A stretch of 25,442 nt of DNA from an uncultured Eggerthellaceae bacterium. Its GTDB lineage: Bacteria > Actinomycetota > Coriobacteriia > Coriobacteriales > Eggerthellaceae. How positions within the stretch are numbered: the first letter of the stretch is position 1; each line of letters opens with the position of its first letter. Both the position numbers and the translations under genes were made by a program. The stretch spans positions 1 through 25,442 of the forward strand of contig CAUEBO010000040.1 of assembly GCA_958454405.1 (NCBI GenBank), written 5' to 3'. Below the pieces are notes generated by a model. The model was not told the DNA's origin. It searched no databases and was given only the letters and a program-made list of their open reading frames with translations. Shown here one piece after another: positions 7,209 through 14,565 of this stretch.

Positions 7209-8008
7209 CGGAAGACGAGCCTGTCTATCGTGTTCGTCGGGCACGCGTCCATGCAGGCGCCGCACCCCGTGCAGGCGGCCGGATCGATGCGCGCCAGGTT
7301 GTCCTCCACGGTCACCGCGCCTTCAGGGCAGGCTTTCACGCATTTGCGGCAGCCGATGCATCCGACGCCGCACACTTCGCGGGTTTTCTTTCCCATCATG
7401 GTGTTCTTGCACGTCACGGTGCAGATTGTCGGCGTCTCGCGCTGATCGACCAGCGATATGAGGCCGCGCGGGCAGATGTGCTCGCAGGCGCCGCAGCCCG
7501 TGCAGGCGCGCGCGTCGATGCGCGCGACGCCGTTTTCGATGCGGATGGCGTCGAAGGGGCAGGCTTCGGCGCAGTCGCCGAAGCCCAGGCAGCCGAACGG
7601 GCATGACAGGCTGCTGTAGAACAGCGTGCTGAACACCCGGCAGCTGGGCACGCCCTTGAACACGAGCTGCGGGTCGATGTGATCGGCCGACCCCTGGCAG
7701 GCCACCACCGCCTCGTGCCGCACCACGGCGCTCGCCTCGACGCCCAAGAAGGCCGCCAGCTCCTCCGCCACCCGGTCGCCGCCGACGGGGCATGCGTTGG
7801 GCGGCGAGCCGGCCAGCATGGCTTTCGCGTACTGCTCGCAGCCGGGGTGCCCGCACGAGCCGCAGTTGACGCCGGGCAGGATGCTGATGAGGTAGGTCAG
7901 GCGCTCGTCTTCGCCGATAGCCAGCTTGCGCGAGACGATGAGCAGCAGCACCGACCCGACGAGCCCGACGGCGGCCATGAGCGCGACGGTCCAAACGATG
8001 GCGTCCAT
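7205..8008 (-). CDS. rnfB: Rnf complex subunit RnfB, polyferredoxin
   Basis: A 267-residue electron entry subunit of the ferredoxin:NAD+ oxidoreductase. An N-terminal membrane helix (about residues 5-25) is followed by the Fe-S domain Cys49-Cys52-Cys57-Cys73 (CGSCGHPGC). Several ferredoxin-type cluster motifs come next: CPFGCLGFGDCAEAC, CTGCGACEHIC, CIGCRKCVKAC and CTGCGACMDAC. The length and the spacer containing CTVTCKN fit the clostridial type rather than the short proteobacterial RsxB. It takes electrons from reduced ferredoxin in the cytoplasm and passes them towards the membrane subunits. It starts 18 bases after rnfA behind GGAAGGGGG, and its stop overlaps the apbE start. Confidence 0.96.
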   Translation of the reverse strand: MDAIVWTVALMAAVGLVGSVLLLIVSRKLAIGEDERLTYLISILPGVNCGSCGHPGCEQYAKAMLAGSPPNACPVGGDRVAEELAAFLGVEASAVVRHEAVVACQGSADHIDPQLVFKGVPSCRVFSTLFYSSLSCPFGCLGFGDCAEACPFDAIRIENGVARIDARACTGCGACEHICPRGLISLVDQRETPTICTVTCKNTMMGKKTREVCGVGCIGCRKCVKACPEGAVTVEDNLARIDPAACTGCGACMDACPTNTIDRLVFR

Positions 8009-8026
8009 TCTGCAATCGCCCCCTTC

Positions 8027-8623
8027 CTAGAACACGCCGAACAGGTTGTCGGCCACGCCTGCGAAGCACATGAAGCTGAGCGACACGAGCGCGGCGGAGA
8101 CGAGCGTGATGGGCATGCCGCGGAACGCCTTGGGCGGCTCGGCTTCCTCCACGCGCCGGCGCACGCCGCTGAACAGCACCATGGCCAGCAGGAACCCGAG
8201 GCCCGCGCCCAGCGCGGCCACAAGCGCCTGCGGATAGCCGTAGCCTTCGCTCACGGCGAGTATGGTCACGCCCAGCACGGCGCAGTTTGTGGTGATGAGC
8301 GGCAGGTACACGCCCAGCGCCTCGTGCAGCGCGGGCAGGAAGCGCTTGACCACGATCTCCAGCATCTGCACGAGCACGGCGATGACCAGAATGAAGGCGA
8401 TGGTCTGCAGGTAGCCCAGGCCCAGGACGTCAAGCAACTGCTGCAGCGGCCAGGTGACGGCCGTGGCCAGCACCATGACCAGCGTCACGGCGCAGCCCAT
8501 GCCGGCTGCCGAGTCCAGCTTCTTCGACACGCCCAGAAACGGGCAGATGCCCAAAAACTTCACCAGCACGTAGTTGTTGACCAGGATCATGCTGAAGAGT
8601 ATTGCAGCGAACTCCGCCATCAC
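8027..8623 (-). CDS. rnfA: Rnf complex membrane subunit RnfA
   Basis: A 198-residue integral membrane protein with six hydrophobic helices. The N-terminal LVNNYVLVKFLGICPFLGVS (residues about 14-33) is the highly conserved block whose Cys helps hold the intramembrane Fe-S cluster shared by RnfA and RnfE. It forms, with RnfE, the pseudo-symmetric core through which electrons cross the membrane. The reading frame opens with GTG at 8623, directly followed by ATG at 8620. The upstream GAAGGAG sits 8 bases from GTG and 11 from ATG, so GTG is slightly favoured. Either choice overlaps the rnfE stop, indicating coupled translation. Confidence 0.95.
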   Translation of the reverse strand: MMAEFAAILFSMILVNNYVLVKFLGICPFLGVSKKLDSAAGMGCAVTLVMVLATAVTWPLQQLLDVLGLGYLQTIAFILVIAVLVQMLEIVVKRFLPALHEALGVYLPLITTNCAVLGVTILAVSEGYGYPQALVAALGAGLGFLLAMVLFSGVRRRVEEAEPPKAFRGMPITLVSAALVSLSFMCFAGVADNLFGVF

Positions 8624-9324
8624 GCCTCACGCTCCTTCGCGCCGAGGTCGCACATCTGGCAACCCGCGCACGCGTCCATCTCGGGCGCCGGCGCCTCGTC
8701 GCCGTCTTTGCGCCTGTGCGCCTCCAGCGCCACGGATGCGGCGATGAGCAGGCCCAGCACGGCGAAGCCGCCCGGCGGCATGACGAACACGGTCATGGGT
8801 TCGATGAACGGGGGCAGCACCGTGAATCCCAGCAGCGTGCCCGCGCCCAAAAGCTCGCGGATGCCCGACATGAGGATGAGCGCGCCGGTGAAGCCCACGC
8901 CCATGCCCAGGCCGTCGAGGGCGGCGTCGCGCGCGGGGTGCTTCGAGGCGAACACCTCGGCGCGTCCCAGCACGATGCAGTTCACCACGATGAGCGGCAA
9001 ATAGATGCCCAGCGCGGAGTTCAGGTCGGGGAAATAGGCCTCTACCAGCATCATCACCAGCGTGACGAACCCGGCGATGACGGTGATGAAGGCGGGCAGG
9101 CGCATGGTGGTGGGGATGACGTTGCGCAGAAGCGACACGACGACGCCCGAGCACACGAGCACGAACGTGGTAGCCACGCCCATGCCGATGCCGTTCGTGA
9201 CGGCGGTGGTCACGGCGAGCGCGGGGCACAGGCCCAGCATCTGGCGCAGCGTGGGATTCTCCACCAAGATCCCCTTGCTGAACACGGAGAGCGCCGAAGG
9301 TTTGGTCCGGTCGTCTGCCATCAT
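8620..9324 (-). CDS. rnfE: Rnf complex membrane subunit RnfE
   Basis: A 234-residue membrane protein, paralogous to RnfA. The motif KGILVENPTLRQMLGLCPALAVTT (residues about 17-40) is the RnfE counterpart of the RnfA Cys block, and six hydrophobic helices follow. The C-terminal tail ends with CAGCQMCDLGAKEREA, an additional CxxC-type cluster of Cys (C-x2-C-x2-C) not required in the family core and possibly metal-binding. The start MMADD at 9324 gives an ATGA overlap with the rnfG stop and has AAGGGAG upstream; an open frame continues upstream but is the shadow of rnfG. Confidence 0.95.
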   Translation of the reverse strand: MMADDRTKPSALSVFSKGILVENPTLRQMLGLCPALAVTTAVTNGIGMGVATTFVLVCSGVVVSLLRNVIPTTMRLPAFITVIAGFVTLVMMLVEAYFPDLNSALGIYLPLIVVNCIVLGRAEVFASKHPARDAALDGLGMGVGFTGALILMSGIRELLGAGTLLGFTVLPPFIEPMTVFVMPPGGFAVLGLLIAASVALEAHRRKDGDEAPAPEMDACAGCQMCDLGAKEREA

Positions 9325-9929
9325 GCAGCTCCCTTCTCCGTCGCGGTTTCGACGGCGGCCCCGGGGGCCCCGTCGGATGCGGATGCGGCCCGGTAGGCCT
9401 CGACGGCCTGGTTGACGGCGGCCAGGGCCGCTTTCGACGAAATGGTGGCGCCGGTGATGGCGTCGATGTCGTCGAGCGTCATCGGCTCGGCCGCGCGTCC
9501 GACGAACTGGCCGGTGAAGGCGGGCTCGAGCACCTTCGTGCCCAGGCCGGGCGTCTCGGTGTTCTCCATGCCGATGACGCTGGCGATGGTGCCTTCGGCG
9601 TCGAAGGCCACGGCCATGGGCACCTGCCCGCTGTAGCCCTTCGACTGGGCGATGACGGCGTAGCCCCTGTCCCCGTCCGCCTTCATGCAGGCCGTCACGC
9701 CGGGCACGTCGCACGGAACCGCCGCGAAGTCGGGCGCCTCGGGGATGAGCGCGGAGTACGTGGCCCAGGCGCGCGCCTCGCGGTTGGCGGTGATGGTGGG
9801 CAGGGTGAGGCTGTTCACGCTGCCCAGCAAAAAGCCGACGATGGCGCAGATCAGCACCAGGATCACGACCGGCTTGACAAGCTCGCTGCAGCGGGAGGGG
9901 GCCGGGGTCTTCAACTCGCGTTCCGTCAT
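9321..9929 (-). CDS. rnfG: Rnf complex flavoprotein subunit RnfG
   Basis: A 202-residue protein with one N-terminal membrane anchor (about residues 20-40) and an extracytoplasmic FMN-binding domain. The attachment motif DAITGATISS (about residues 156-165) places the covalently FMN-linked threonine at 162, the target of the ApbE encoded in the same operon. Upstream, GMENTETPGLGTKV is the second conserved FMN_bind block. RnfG shuttles electrons on the outer side between RnfD and the RnfA/E core. The start at 9929 overlaps the rnfD stop by ATGA and has GAAGGGAG 6 bases upstream. Confidence 0.95.
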   Translation of the reverse strand: MTERELKTPAPSRCSELVKPVVILVLICAIVGFLLGSVNSLTLPTITANREARAWATYSALIPEAPDFAAVPCDVPGVTACMKADGDRGYAVIAQSKGYSGQVPMAVAFDAEGTIASVIGMENTETPGLGTKVLEPAFTGQFVGRAAEPMTLDDIDAITGATISSKAALAAVNQAVEAYRAASASDGAPGAAVETATEKGAA

Positions 9930-10924
9930 CGCTCGCTCCCTTCCGGTCCCGCCTGCTCGGCGCGCGCCTTCCGGCGCCTCTTCGCGCCGCCGAGCGGCGT
10001 CGTCTGCGTGAGCGCGTCGATGTAGGGGACCACCAGGTTCATGAGCAGGATGGCGTACGCCACGCCCTCGTTCATGTTGCCCCAGAATCGGATGAGGCAG
10101 GTGATGAGCCCCAGGCCCACCCCGAAGACCACCTGGCCCTTGAACGTGGCGGGGGACCCCACGTAGTCGGTGGCCATGAAGATGGCGCCCAGCAGAAGGC
10201 CGCCCGAGAACACCTGGGTGGCAACATCGTGCCCGGTGAGCAGGCTGCACACGATCACGGTGCCCACGAACACGCCGGGTATGGTGAGCGTGACGGTGCG
10301 GGTTGCCACGAGCCACGCGAGCCCGAGCAGCAGCGCTGCGGCGCAGGTTTCCCCCAGCATGCCGGGATGGATGCCGAACACGAGGTCGAACAACGGCAGC
10401 TGGGCCGCGCCGGGCGCGAGCGGGGTGGCGGAGGTCACGGCATCGACGCCGCCCGCGCTCCCGAGCAGAAACGACTGCGGCAGCGCGTAGTTCGTCATGG
10501 CCGCGGTGAACGACACCGACAGCACGATGCGGCCGACCACGGCCGGGTTCGCGAAGTTCTTCCCGATGCCGCCGAACAGCTCCTTCACCACGATTATGGC
10601 CACGAACGCGCCGATGACGGCCATGTAGAGCGGGATGGTGGACGGCAGGTTGAATGCGAGCAGCAGGCCCGTCACGGCTGCGGACAGGTCGCCTGCCGTC
10701 TGGGGGGCCTTGCGCAGCCGGCACCACAGGTACTCGAACAGCACGCAGGCAAGCACGGTCACGGCCACCACCACGAGCGCCCGCCATCCGAAGATGACGC
10801 CTGAGGCCACGAGCGCCGGCGCCAGGGCGATCAGCACGTTCAGCATGATTTTGCGCGTGGAGACGCCGTCGAACACATGCGGTGCCGTGGAAAGGACGAG
10901 CGGTCGTTTCGCGTTCCCCGCCAT
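9926..10924 (-). CDS. rnfD: Rnf complex membrane flavoprotein subunit RnfD
   Basis: A 332-residue polytopic membrane protein, homologous to NqrB, with about nine to ten helices. The motif DAVTSATPLA (residues 161-170) carries the predicted covalently FMN-linked Thr167. Other conserved blocks are KELFGGIGKNFANPAVVGR (114-132) and the C-terminal FATDY-type MATDYVGSP / RFWGNMNEGVAYAILLMN region. RnfD is thought to be the ion-translocating part of the pump. ATG at 10924 follows the rnfC stop by two bases and has a perfect AAGGAGGGG ribosome site. The tail is rich in Arg/Lys. Confidence 0.96.
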   Translation of the reverse strand: MAGNAKRPLVLSTAPHVFDGVSTRKIMLNVLIALAPALVASGVIFGWRALVVVAVTVLACVLFEYLWCRLRKAPQTAGDLSAAVTGLLLAFNLPSTIPLYMAVIGAFVAIIVVKELFGGIGKNFANPAVVGRIVLSVSFTAAMTNYALPQSFLLGSAGGVDAVTSATPLAPGAAQLPLFDLVFGIHPGMLGETCAAALLLGLAWLVATRTVTLTIPGVFVGTVIVCSLLTGHDVATQVFSGGLLLGAIFMATDYVGSPATFKGQVVFGVGLGLITCLIRFWGNMNEGVAYAILLMNLVVPYIDALTQTTPLGGAKRRRKARAEQAGPEGSER

Positions 10925-10926
10925 CG

Positions 10927-12255
10927 TCAGCCCCTCCTTGCCATTTCGGCGCGCATGAAGTCGCGCGCGAGCTTGCTGGTCTGGGTGAGCGGCTGCTTGG
11001 CCGGGCACACGTAGGAGCAGGTGCCGCAGCCCATGCAGAGATCGGCCATGAGCTGGTCGAGCCGGTCCGCGTCCTGGGTCTTGTACGCCTTCTTGATGGC
11101 GATGGGGGAAAGCTGCATGGGGCACGAGTTCGTGCAGCGCCCGCAGCGGATGCACGCCGTGGTGGCGGGCTGCTCCATGGCGTCTTCGCTGAACACCAGC
11201 AGGCCGCCGTTCTGGCGCACGAGCGGGTAGTCCAAATCGATCTGGGCGTTGCCCATCATGGGGCCGCCGACCACCACTTTGTGGGGCTCCTTCGCCAGGC
11301 CGCAGTATTCGATGATGTCGCGGATGCGCGTGCCGATGACCACCTTGACGTTCTGCGGATGCGCGATGGCGTCGCCGGTCACGGTGACGCGCCGCGTGGT
11401 GAGCGGCATGCCCGTGCGCACGAAATGCCCGATCTTGGACATGGTGGTGACGTTGAACAGCATCACGCCCACGTCGGTCTGCCGCTTCCCGCGCGGCACG
11501 ACGCGCCCCGTCGCATTGTGGACCAGCACGTTCTCGGCGCCTTGCGGGTACAGGCCGGGCAGCGCGCACACATCGATGCGCGGGTCGGACGCGGTGAGCG
11601 CGCGCATGCGCTTGATGGCCTCGGGTTTGTTCTCCTCGATGCAGATGACGGCCTTCGGAACGCCCAGGTGCGTGAGGCAGGTGCGGATGCCGAACAGCAC
11701 CTGGTCGCTCTGCTCCATCATCTCGCGGTAGTCGGTGGACAGGTAGGGCTCGCATTCCGTGGCGTTGATCAGCCAGGTGTCGATCTCCTCAAGGTTCGGG
11801 GGCGACAGCTTGATGTCGGTGGGGAAGCCCGCGCCGCCCAGGCCCACCAGGCCGCTGTTCTTCATGGCTGCAAGGAAGGTGGCGCGGTCGACGATGTTCG
11901 GCGGCGCGATGGCGGGAGCCACGCTCTGCTCGCCGTCGGTTTCGATGATCACGGTCGTGTCGGTCTTGCCGGTGGAGTAGAACACGGGCTGGATGGCCGT
12001 CACCGTGCCGGACACGCCGGAGAAGATGTCGGCGGAAAGCCCGTGTGGCGCGTGTCCCACCAGGCTGCCCACGTCCACGTGATCGCCCTTTTTGACGACG
12101 GGCTGGCACAGCGCGCCGATGTGCTGCTGCATGGGAAGCACGATCTCGCGCGGCAGCGGCATGGACGTGGTTTCGAGCTCTGCCGTGTCTTTGCGGTGGG
12201 GCACGGCTGCGCCTCGCAGGCGGCGGAACAGCGAACGTGGATGCGCGGCATTCAT
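10927..12255 (-). CDS. rnfC: Rnf complex NADH-binding subunit RnfC
   Basis: The first gene of the operon, 442 residues, the usual size. It exchanges electrons with NAD(H) at the cytoplasmic face using FMN and two [4Fe-4S] clusters. Visible parts are the barrel-sandwich segment PLPREIVLPMQQHIGA with GDHVDVGSLVG, the glycine-rich GLGGAGFPTDIKLSPP nucleotide/FMN loop, NATECEPYLSTDY, and two ferredoxin-like cluster sets at Cys368/371/374/378 and Cys407/410/413/417. The N-terminal GGIHPP motif of many RnfC proteins is degenerate here (RRLRGAAVPHRK). ATG at 12255 was chosen because the family begins there and GGGGGAG precedes it; the open frame further upstream has no family similarity and runs through repeat-rich leader DNA. 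Confidence 0.94.
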   Translation of the reverse strand: MNAAHPRSLFRRLRGAAVPHRKDTAELETTSMPLPREIVLPMQQHIGALCQPVVKKGDHVDVGSLVGHAPHGLSADIFSGVSGTVTAIQPVFYSTGKTDTTVIIETDGEQSVAPAIAPPNIVDRATFLAAMKNSGLVGLGGAGFPTDIKLSPPNLEEIDTWLINATECEPYLSTDYREMMEQSDQVLFGIRTCLTHLGVPKAVICIEENKPEAIKRMRALTASDPRIDVCALPGLYPQGAENVLVHNATGRVVPRGKRQTDVGVMLFNVTTMSKIGHFVRTGMPLTTRRVTVTGDAIAHPQNVKVVIGTRIRDIIEYCGLAKEPHKVVVGGPMMGNAQIDLDYPLVRQNGGLLVFSEDAMEQPATTACIRCGRCTNSCPMQLSPIAIKKAYKTQDADRLDQLMADLCMGCGTCSYVCPAKQPLTQTSKLARDFMRAEMARRG

Positions 12256-12570
12256 AGGCGGTATCGCTCCCCCCGAAGCAGTGGCGTTGTCTCGGTTGCA
12301 GATCCTCGCGTTCCCGGCGCTCGGTTCCGCCCTTTCGCTTGGGCGGAGTGGTCGCAGTCCGTGTTTGGAATCGACGAGATTGCTGGTTATCTTAGGGGAG
12401 GGGACCGCCCGGAGGATAGCGCCGGTCGGCAAATGGGACGACGTCGCTTGCCCACTGGCGGCGCCTGCGGCCCGTTGTGCCGAAAGCGCCGGTGGGCGGT
12501 GCGGGGGCTTGCTCTGCCGTATTCGGAGGAACCGTTCGAGCGCGCAAGCGCAGCCGCTCCGTGCCGTGCC

Positions 12571-12650
12571 GCGCATCGCCCGCGTGTCGCCCGCGCGTCG
12601 CCCACGCATTGCCGTACGTTGTCCGCGTGTCGTCGCGCGTCGCCCGTGGC
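12571..12650. repeat. Degenerate 10-11-base tandem repeats
   Basis: About seven consecutive imperfect units of the form GCGYRTCGCCC run head to tail, for example GCGCATCGCCC, GCGTGTCGCCC and GCGCGTCGCCC, decaying in the middle and returning at the end. They lie between the rnfC start and the C13 tract. Confidence 0.55.
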
Positions 12651-12669
12651 TCGTTTCAGGAACAAAGGT

Positions 12670-12682
12670 CCCCCCCCCCCCC
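12670..12682. repeat. C13 homopolymer followed by a T6 tract
   Basis: Thirteen C in a row at 12670-12682, then T, C and six T (12685-12690). Homopolymers of this length are slippage-prone. On the transcribed strand of the rnf operon it would read as A6-G-A-G13, some 415 bases upstream of the rnfC start codon. Confidence 0.85.
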
Positions 12683-12904
12683 TCTTTTTTGAGCGCATAA
12701 CCGCAGGCGGCGCCGCCGTGCCGGATGCGCGGCGCGAACCCTGCGAGCGGGACGGGCCGTCTGCGGACGGGGCAGGGTCGCATGCGGGCCGGCGTCCTGC
12801 TGCCACGGACGGGACGGACCACCTGTGCGCCGGCGCCCCACTGCTGTCTTGGCGGCCTCGGCTGGGCCTTGGCTGGCCCCTTGCGTGCGCCGGAACTCCT
12901 CGTT

Positions 12905-13069
12905 CGTGGCGGAAAACGACGATAATCTGCTGTTCGAAGGGGCCGATTCGGCCGTGCACGCCGCCCTCGGTTCCAGCCTTTCCGTTTTGCCTGTTCATCA
13001 TGACGACGGGAAATCCGCCTTCCGGATGGCTCCCCACGAGATGGCAGATTATCGTCATTTCCTGCCACG
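12905..13069. repeat. Imperfect 26-base inverted repeat flanking 113 bases
   Basis: The left arm 12905-12930 and right arm 13044-13069 are complementary at 23 of 26 positions, sharing the core GACGATAATCTGC, and weaker similarity continues on both sides. The right arm also contains a local hairpin (TGGCAG...CTGCCA, 13042-13066) with a 14-base loop. It looks like a mobile or dispersed intergenic element rather than gene sequence. Confidence 0.65.
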
Positions 13070-13122
13070 AGAAGGCAATTTCGTGACACTGTGCCTCAAA
13101 GGGGGATCCTCAAAAGGTGATT

Positions 13123-13174
13123 AAGAACAAAAGTTCTTGTTTTCCCGCTCGCAAGGGCGGCTCCATGGTATACT
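13123..13174 (+). promoter_or_regulatory. Extended -10 promoter and palindrome before the DUF3788 gene
   Basis: TGGTATACT contains the -10 hexamer TATACT at 13169-13174 with the TG of an extended -10 element; no good -35 is present. About 31 bases upstream of the -10 is a 6-base-pair palindrome, AAGAAC-AAAA-GTTCTT (13123-13138), placed as an activator or repressor site would be. Transcription would begin near 13181, giving a short leader with a GAGGAGG ribosome site. Confidence 0.55.
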
Positions 13175-13216
13175 CCATGCAACTCGACCCAACCCCGATC
13201 CGAGGAGGCCGATCCC

Positions 13217-13654
13217 ATGGAGTGGCATCTGTTGTATCCGGCCGAGCGCGAACCGTCGCTGGAAGACATCAAGGCCTACATTGCGAATCCGCTCTGGGAT
13301 TCGTTCACCGCCTTCATCGACCGGGCGTACGGCGCGCAGCCGCGCGTCGAGCACAGCCGCTGCGGCGGCGCGCCGGGCTGGAACGTGAAGTACAAGGCGC
13401 GCGGCAGGGCGCTGTGCACCGTGTATCCGCGCGACGGGTTCTTCACCTGCATGGTGTCGGTGGGAACGAAGGAGAAGGACGAGGCGGAGGCGCTGCTTCC
13501 CGCATGCGACCCGTACGTGCGCGAGCTGTACGAGCGCAGCGCTGAAGGCAGCTTCGGCCGCTGGCTCATGATCGACGTGACGAGCGAGGACATCCTGCGC
13601 GACGCCGAGGCGCTCATGGTGCTGAGGGCCGCGCCGAAGGGAGGGCGCGCATGA
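13217..13654 (+). CDS. DUF3788 family protein
   Basis: A 145-residue cytoplasmic protein of the DUF3788 family, recognised by the central block PGWNVKYKARGRALCTVYPRDGFFTCMVSVG and by the C-terminal GRWLMIDVTSEDILRDAEALM stretch. The family is widespread in gut anaerobes and has no established function; its fold resembles small effector-binding proteins. The start at 13217 has a GAGGAGG ribosome site 7 bases upstream. Its TGA overlaps the ATG of the next gene (ATGA at 13651-13654), so the two are translated together. Confidence 0.85.
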   Translation: MEWHLLYPAEREPSLEDIKAYIANPLWDSFTAFIDRAYGAQPRVEHSRCGGAPGWNVKYKARGRALCTVYPRDGFFTCMVSVGTKEKDEAEALLPACDPYVRELYERSAEGSFGRWLMIDVTSEDILRDAEALMVLRAAPKGGRA

Positions 13655-14103
13655 TGCGCGACGTCGAGCAGACGATCGGCAACCTGATCGACCACCAGAA
13701 CACGTCGTTCGTCGGGTCGGTGGACGAGGACGGCTGCCCCGAGATCAAGGCCATGCTCCCGCCGCGGCGGCGCGAGGGCCTGCGCACGTTCTACTTCACC
13801 ACGAACACGTCGTCCATGCGGGCGCGCCATTACCGCGCGCACCCGCAGGCGTGCATCTACTTCATGGACCGCCGGTTCTTCCGCGGGGTCATGCTCAAGG
13901 GCGCGATGGAGGTGCTGGAGGACGCCTGGGCCAAGGAGCTCATCTGGCAAGAGGGCGACACCATGTACTACCCGCTGGGCGTGACCGACCCCGACTACTG
14001 CGTGCTGCGCTTCACAGCCGAGACGGGGCGCTACTACCGCAACTTCGGGTCGGAGGACTTCGCCGTGCCGGAGCCTTCGTGCGAGGAGCCTGCCGAGGCG
14101 TGA
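13651..14103 (+). CDS. Pyridoxamine 5'-phosphate oxidase-like flavin-binding protein
   Basis: A 150-residue protein with the split-barrel FMN-binding fold of the PNPOx-like / general stress protein 26 family. Visible features are the N-terminal helix and TSFVGSVDEDGCPEIKAM strand pair, FYFTTNTSSMRARHYRAHPQACIYFMD (the flavin-contacting strand and helix), and GVMLKGAMEVL. True pyridoxamine phosphate oxidases are longer, so a vitamin B6 role is unlikely; reduction or binding of a flavin or another small molecule is more probable. It is translationally coupled to the DUF3788 gene by an ATGA overlap. Its last 70 bases overlap the convergent gene ending at 14034. Confidence 0.85.
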   Translation: MMRDVEQTIGNLIDHQNTSFVGSVDEDGCPEIKAMLPPRRREGLRTFYFTTNTSSMRARHYRAHPQACIYFMDRRFFRGVMLKGAMEVLEDAWAKELIWQEGDTMYYPLGVTDPDYCVLRFTAETGRYYRNFGSEDFAVPEPSCEEPAEA

Positions 14104-14543
14104 CGCGCCGGGCGCTTGACCCACCAGGTGGCCGCCGCGCTGAACAGCAGCGTCTGCGCAAGGATCTCCACCGTGCCGCCGACGCTCGTGTTCAACGGCT
14201 CGCCGGCGGGCTCGAGGTAGATGAGCGCCTCGATGGAGCCGGGGGAGGTGGCCGGCGTGTTGAAGATGCCCGCGATGGCGACGGTCGCCCACACGACGAG
14301 CCATCCGTGCTTGCGCTCCATGAACGCCGGTCGCAGCAGCCACAGCACGAGGGCGAACAGCGCGCCGCGCGCGATCTGGAACAGGGGCGCCATCTGCACC
14401 ATAAGATCATCGGTGTTCCGCATGCCGATGGCGGTGACCGAGCTTTGGTAGTTGAACAACGTCATTGCCAGGATGCCGCACAGCGTGTAGGTGAGGACAT
14501 GCGCGACCGTGACCTTCGCGCCGAAGGCGAGCTTCTCTTTCAT
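14034..14543 (-). CDS. Four-helix membrane protein, third gene of the LytTR operon
   Basis: A 169-residue protein with about four membrane helices (residues roughly 10-30, 50-72, 80-100 and 118-138) and a hydrophilic tail. Notable loops are FNYQSSVTAIGMRNTDDL after helix 1 and GIFNTPATSPGSIEALIYLEP after helix 3, the latter conserved-looking and probably facing outside. I do not recognise a named family. The start at 14543 has an AAAGGAAC site. It lies 22 bases after the preceding four-helix gene, and both follow a LytTR regulator, so it is probably a target or partner of that system. The C-terminal 70 bases overlap the opposite-strand gene. Confidence 0.8.
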   Translation of the reverse strand: MKEKLAFGAKVTVAHVLTYTLCGILAMTLFNYQSSVTAIGMRNTDDLMVQMAPLFQIARGALFALVLWLLRPAFMERKHGWLVVWATVAIAGIFNTPATSPGSIEALIYLEPAGEPLNTSVGGTVEILAQTLLFSAAATWWVKRPARHASAGSSHEGSGTAKSSDPKLR

Positions 14544-14565
14544 GGGGATGTTCCTTTCGAAGAGA

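Larger units (their letters stand above)
12256..13216. other. About 960 bases with no convincing gene, upstream of rnfC
   Basis: This stretch separates the leftward rnf operon from the rightward DUF3788 gene. Both strands stay open in several frames only because the DNA is GC-rich; no frame has a family match or a convincing ribosome site. It holds degenerate 10-11-base repeats (12571-12650), a C13 homopolymer (12670-12682) followed shortly by six T, an imperfect inverted repeat (12905-12930 with 13044-13069), and near its right end a palindrome and an extended -10 promoter for the DUF3788 gene. The rnf promoter must lie here, but I cannot place it; a weak TAAGAT hexamer around 12390 is the nearest candidate. 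Confidence 0.6.

Noticed and set aside
12685..12690. T6 tract as an intrinsic terminator
   Set aside because: No GC stem precedes it on the plus strand; the C13 run cannot form one.
10882..13086. 734-codon plus-strand frame over rnfC and its leader
   Set aside because: It is the shadow of rnfC extended through GC-rich leader DNA; no start signal, no domain.
12256..13089. N-terminal extension of RnfC to 720 residues
   Set aside because: The added 278 residues are Arg/Pro-rich, run through the C13 tract and repeats, and are not part of RnfC; ATG 12255 gives the family length.
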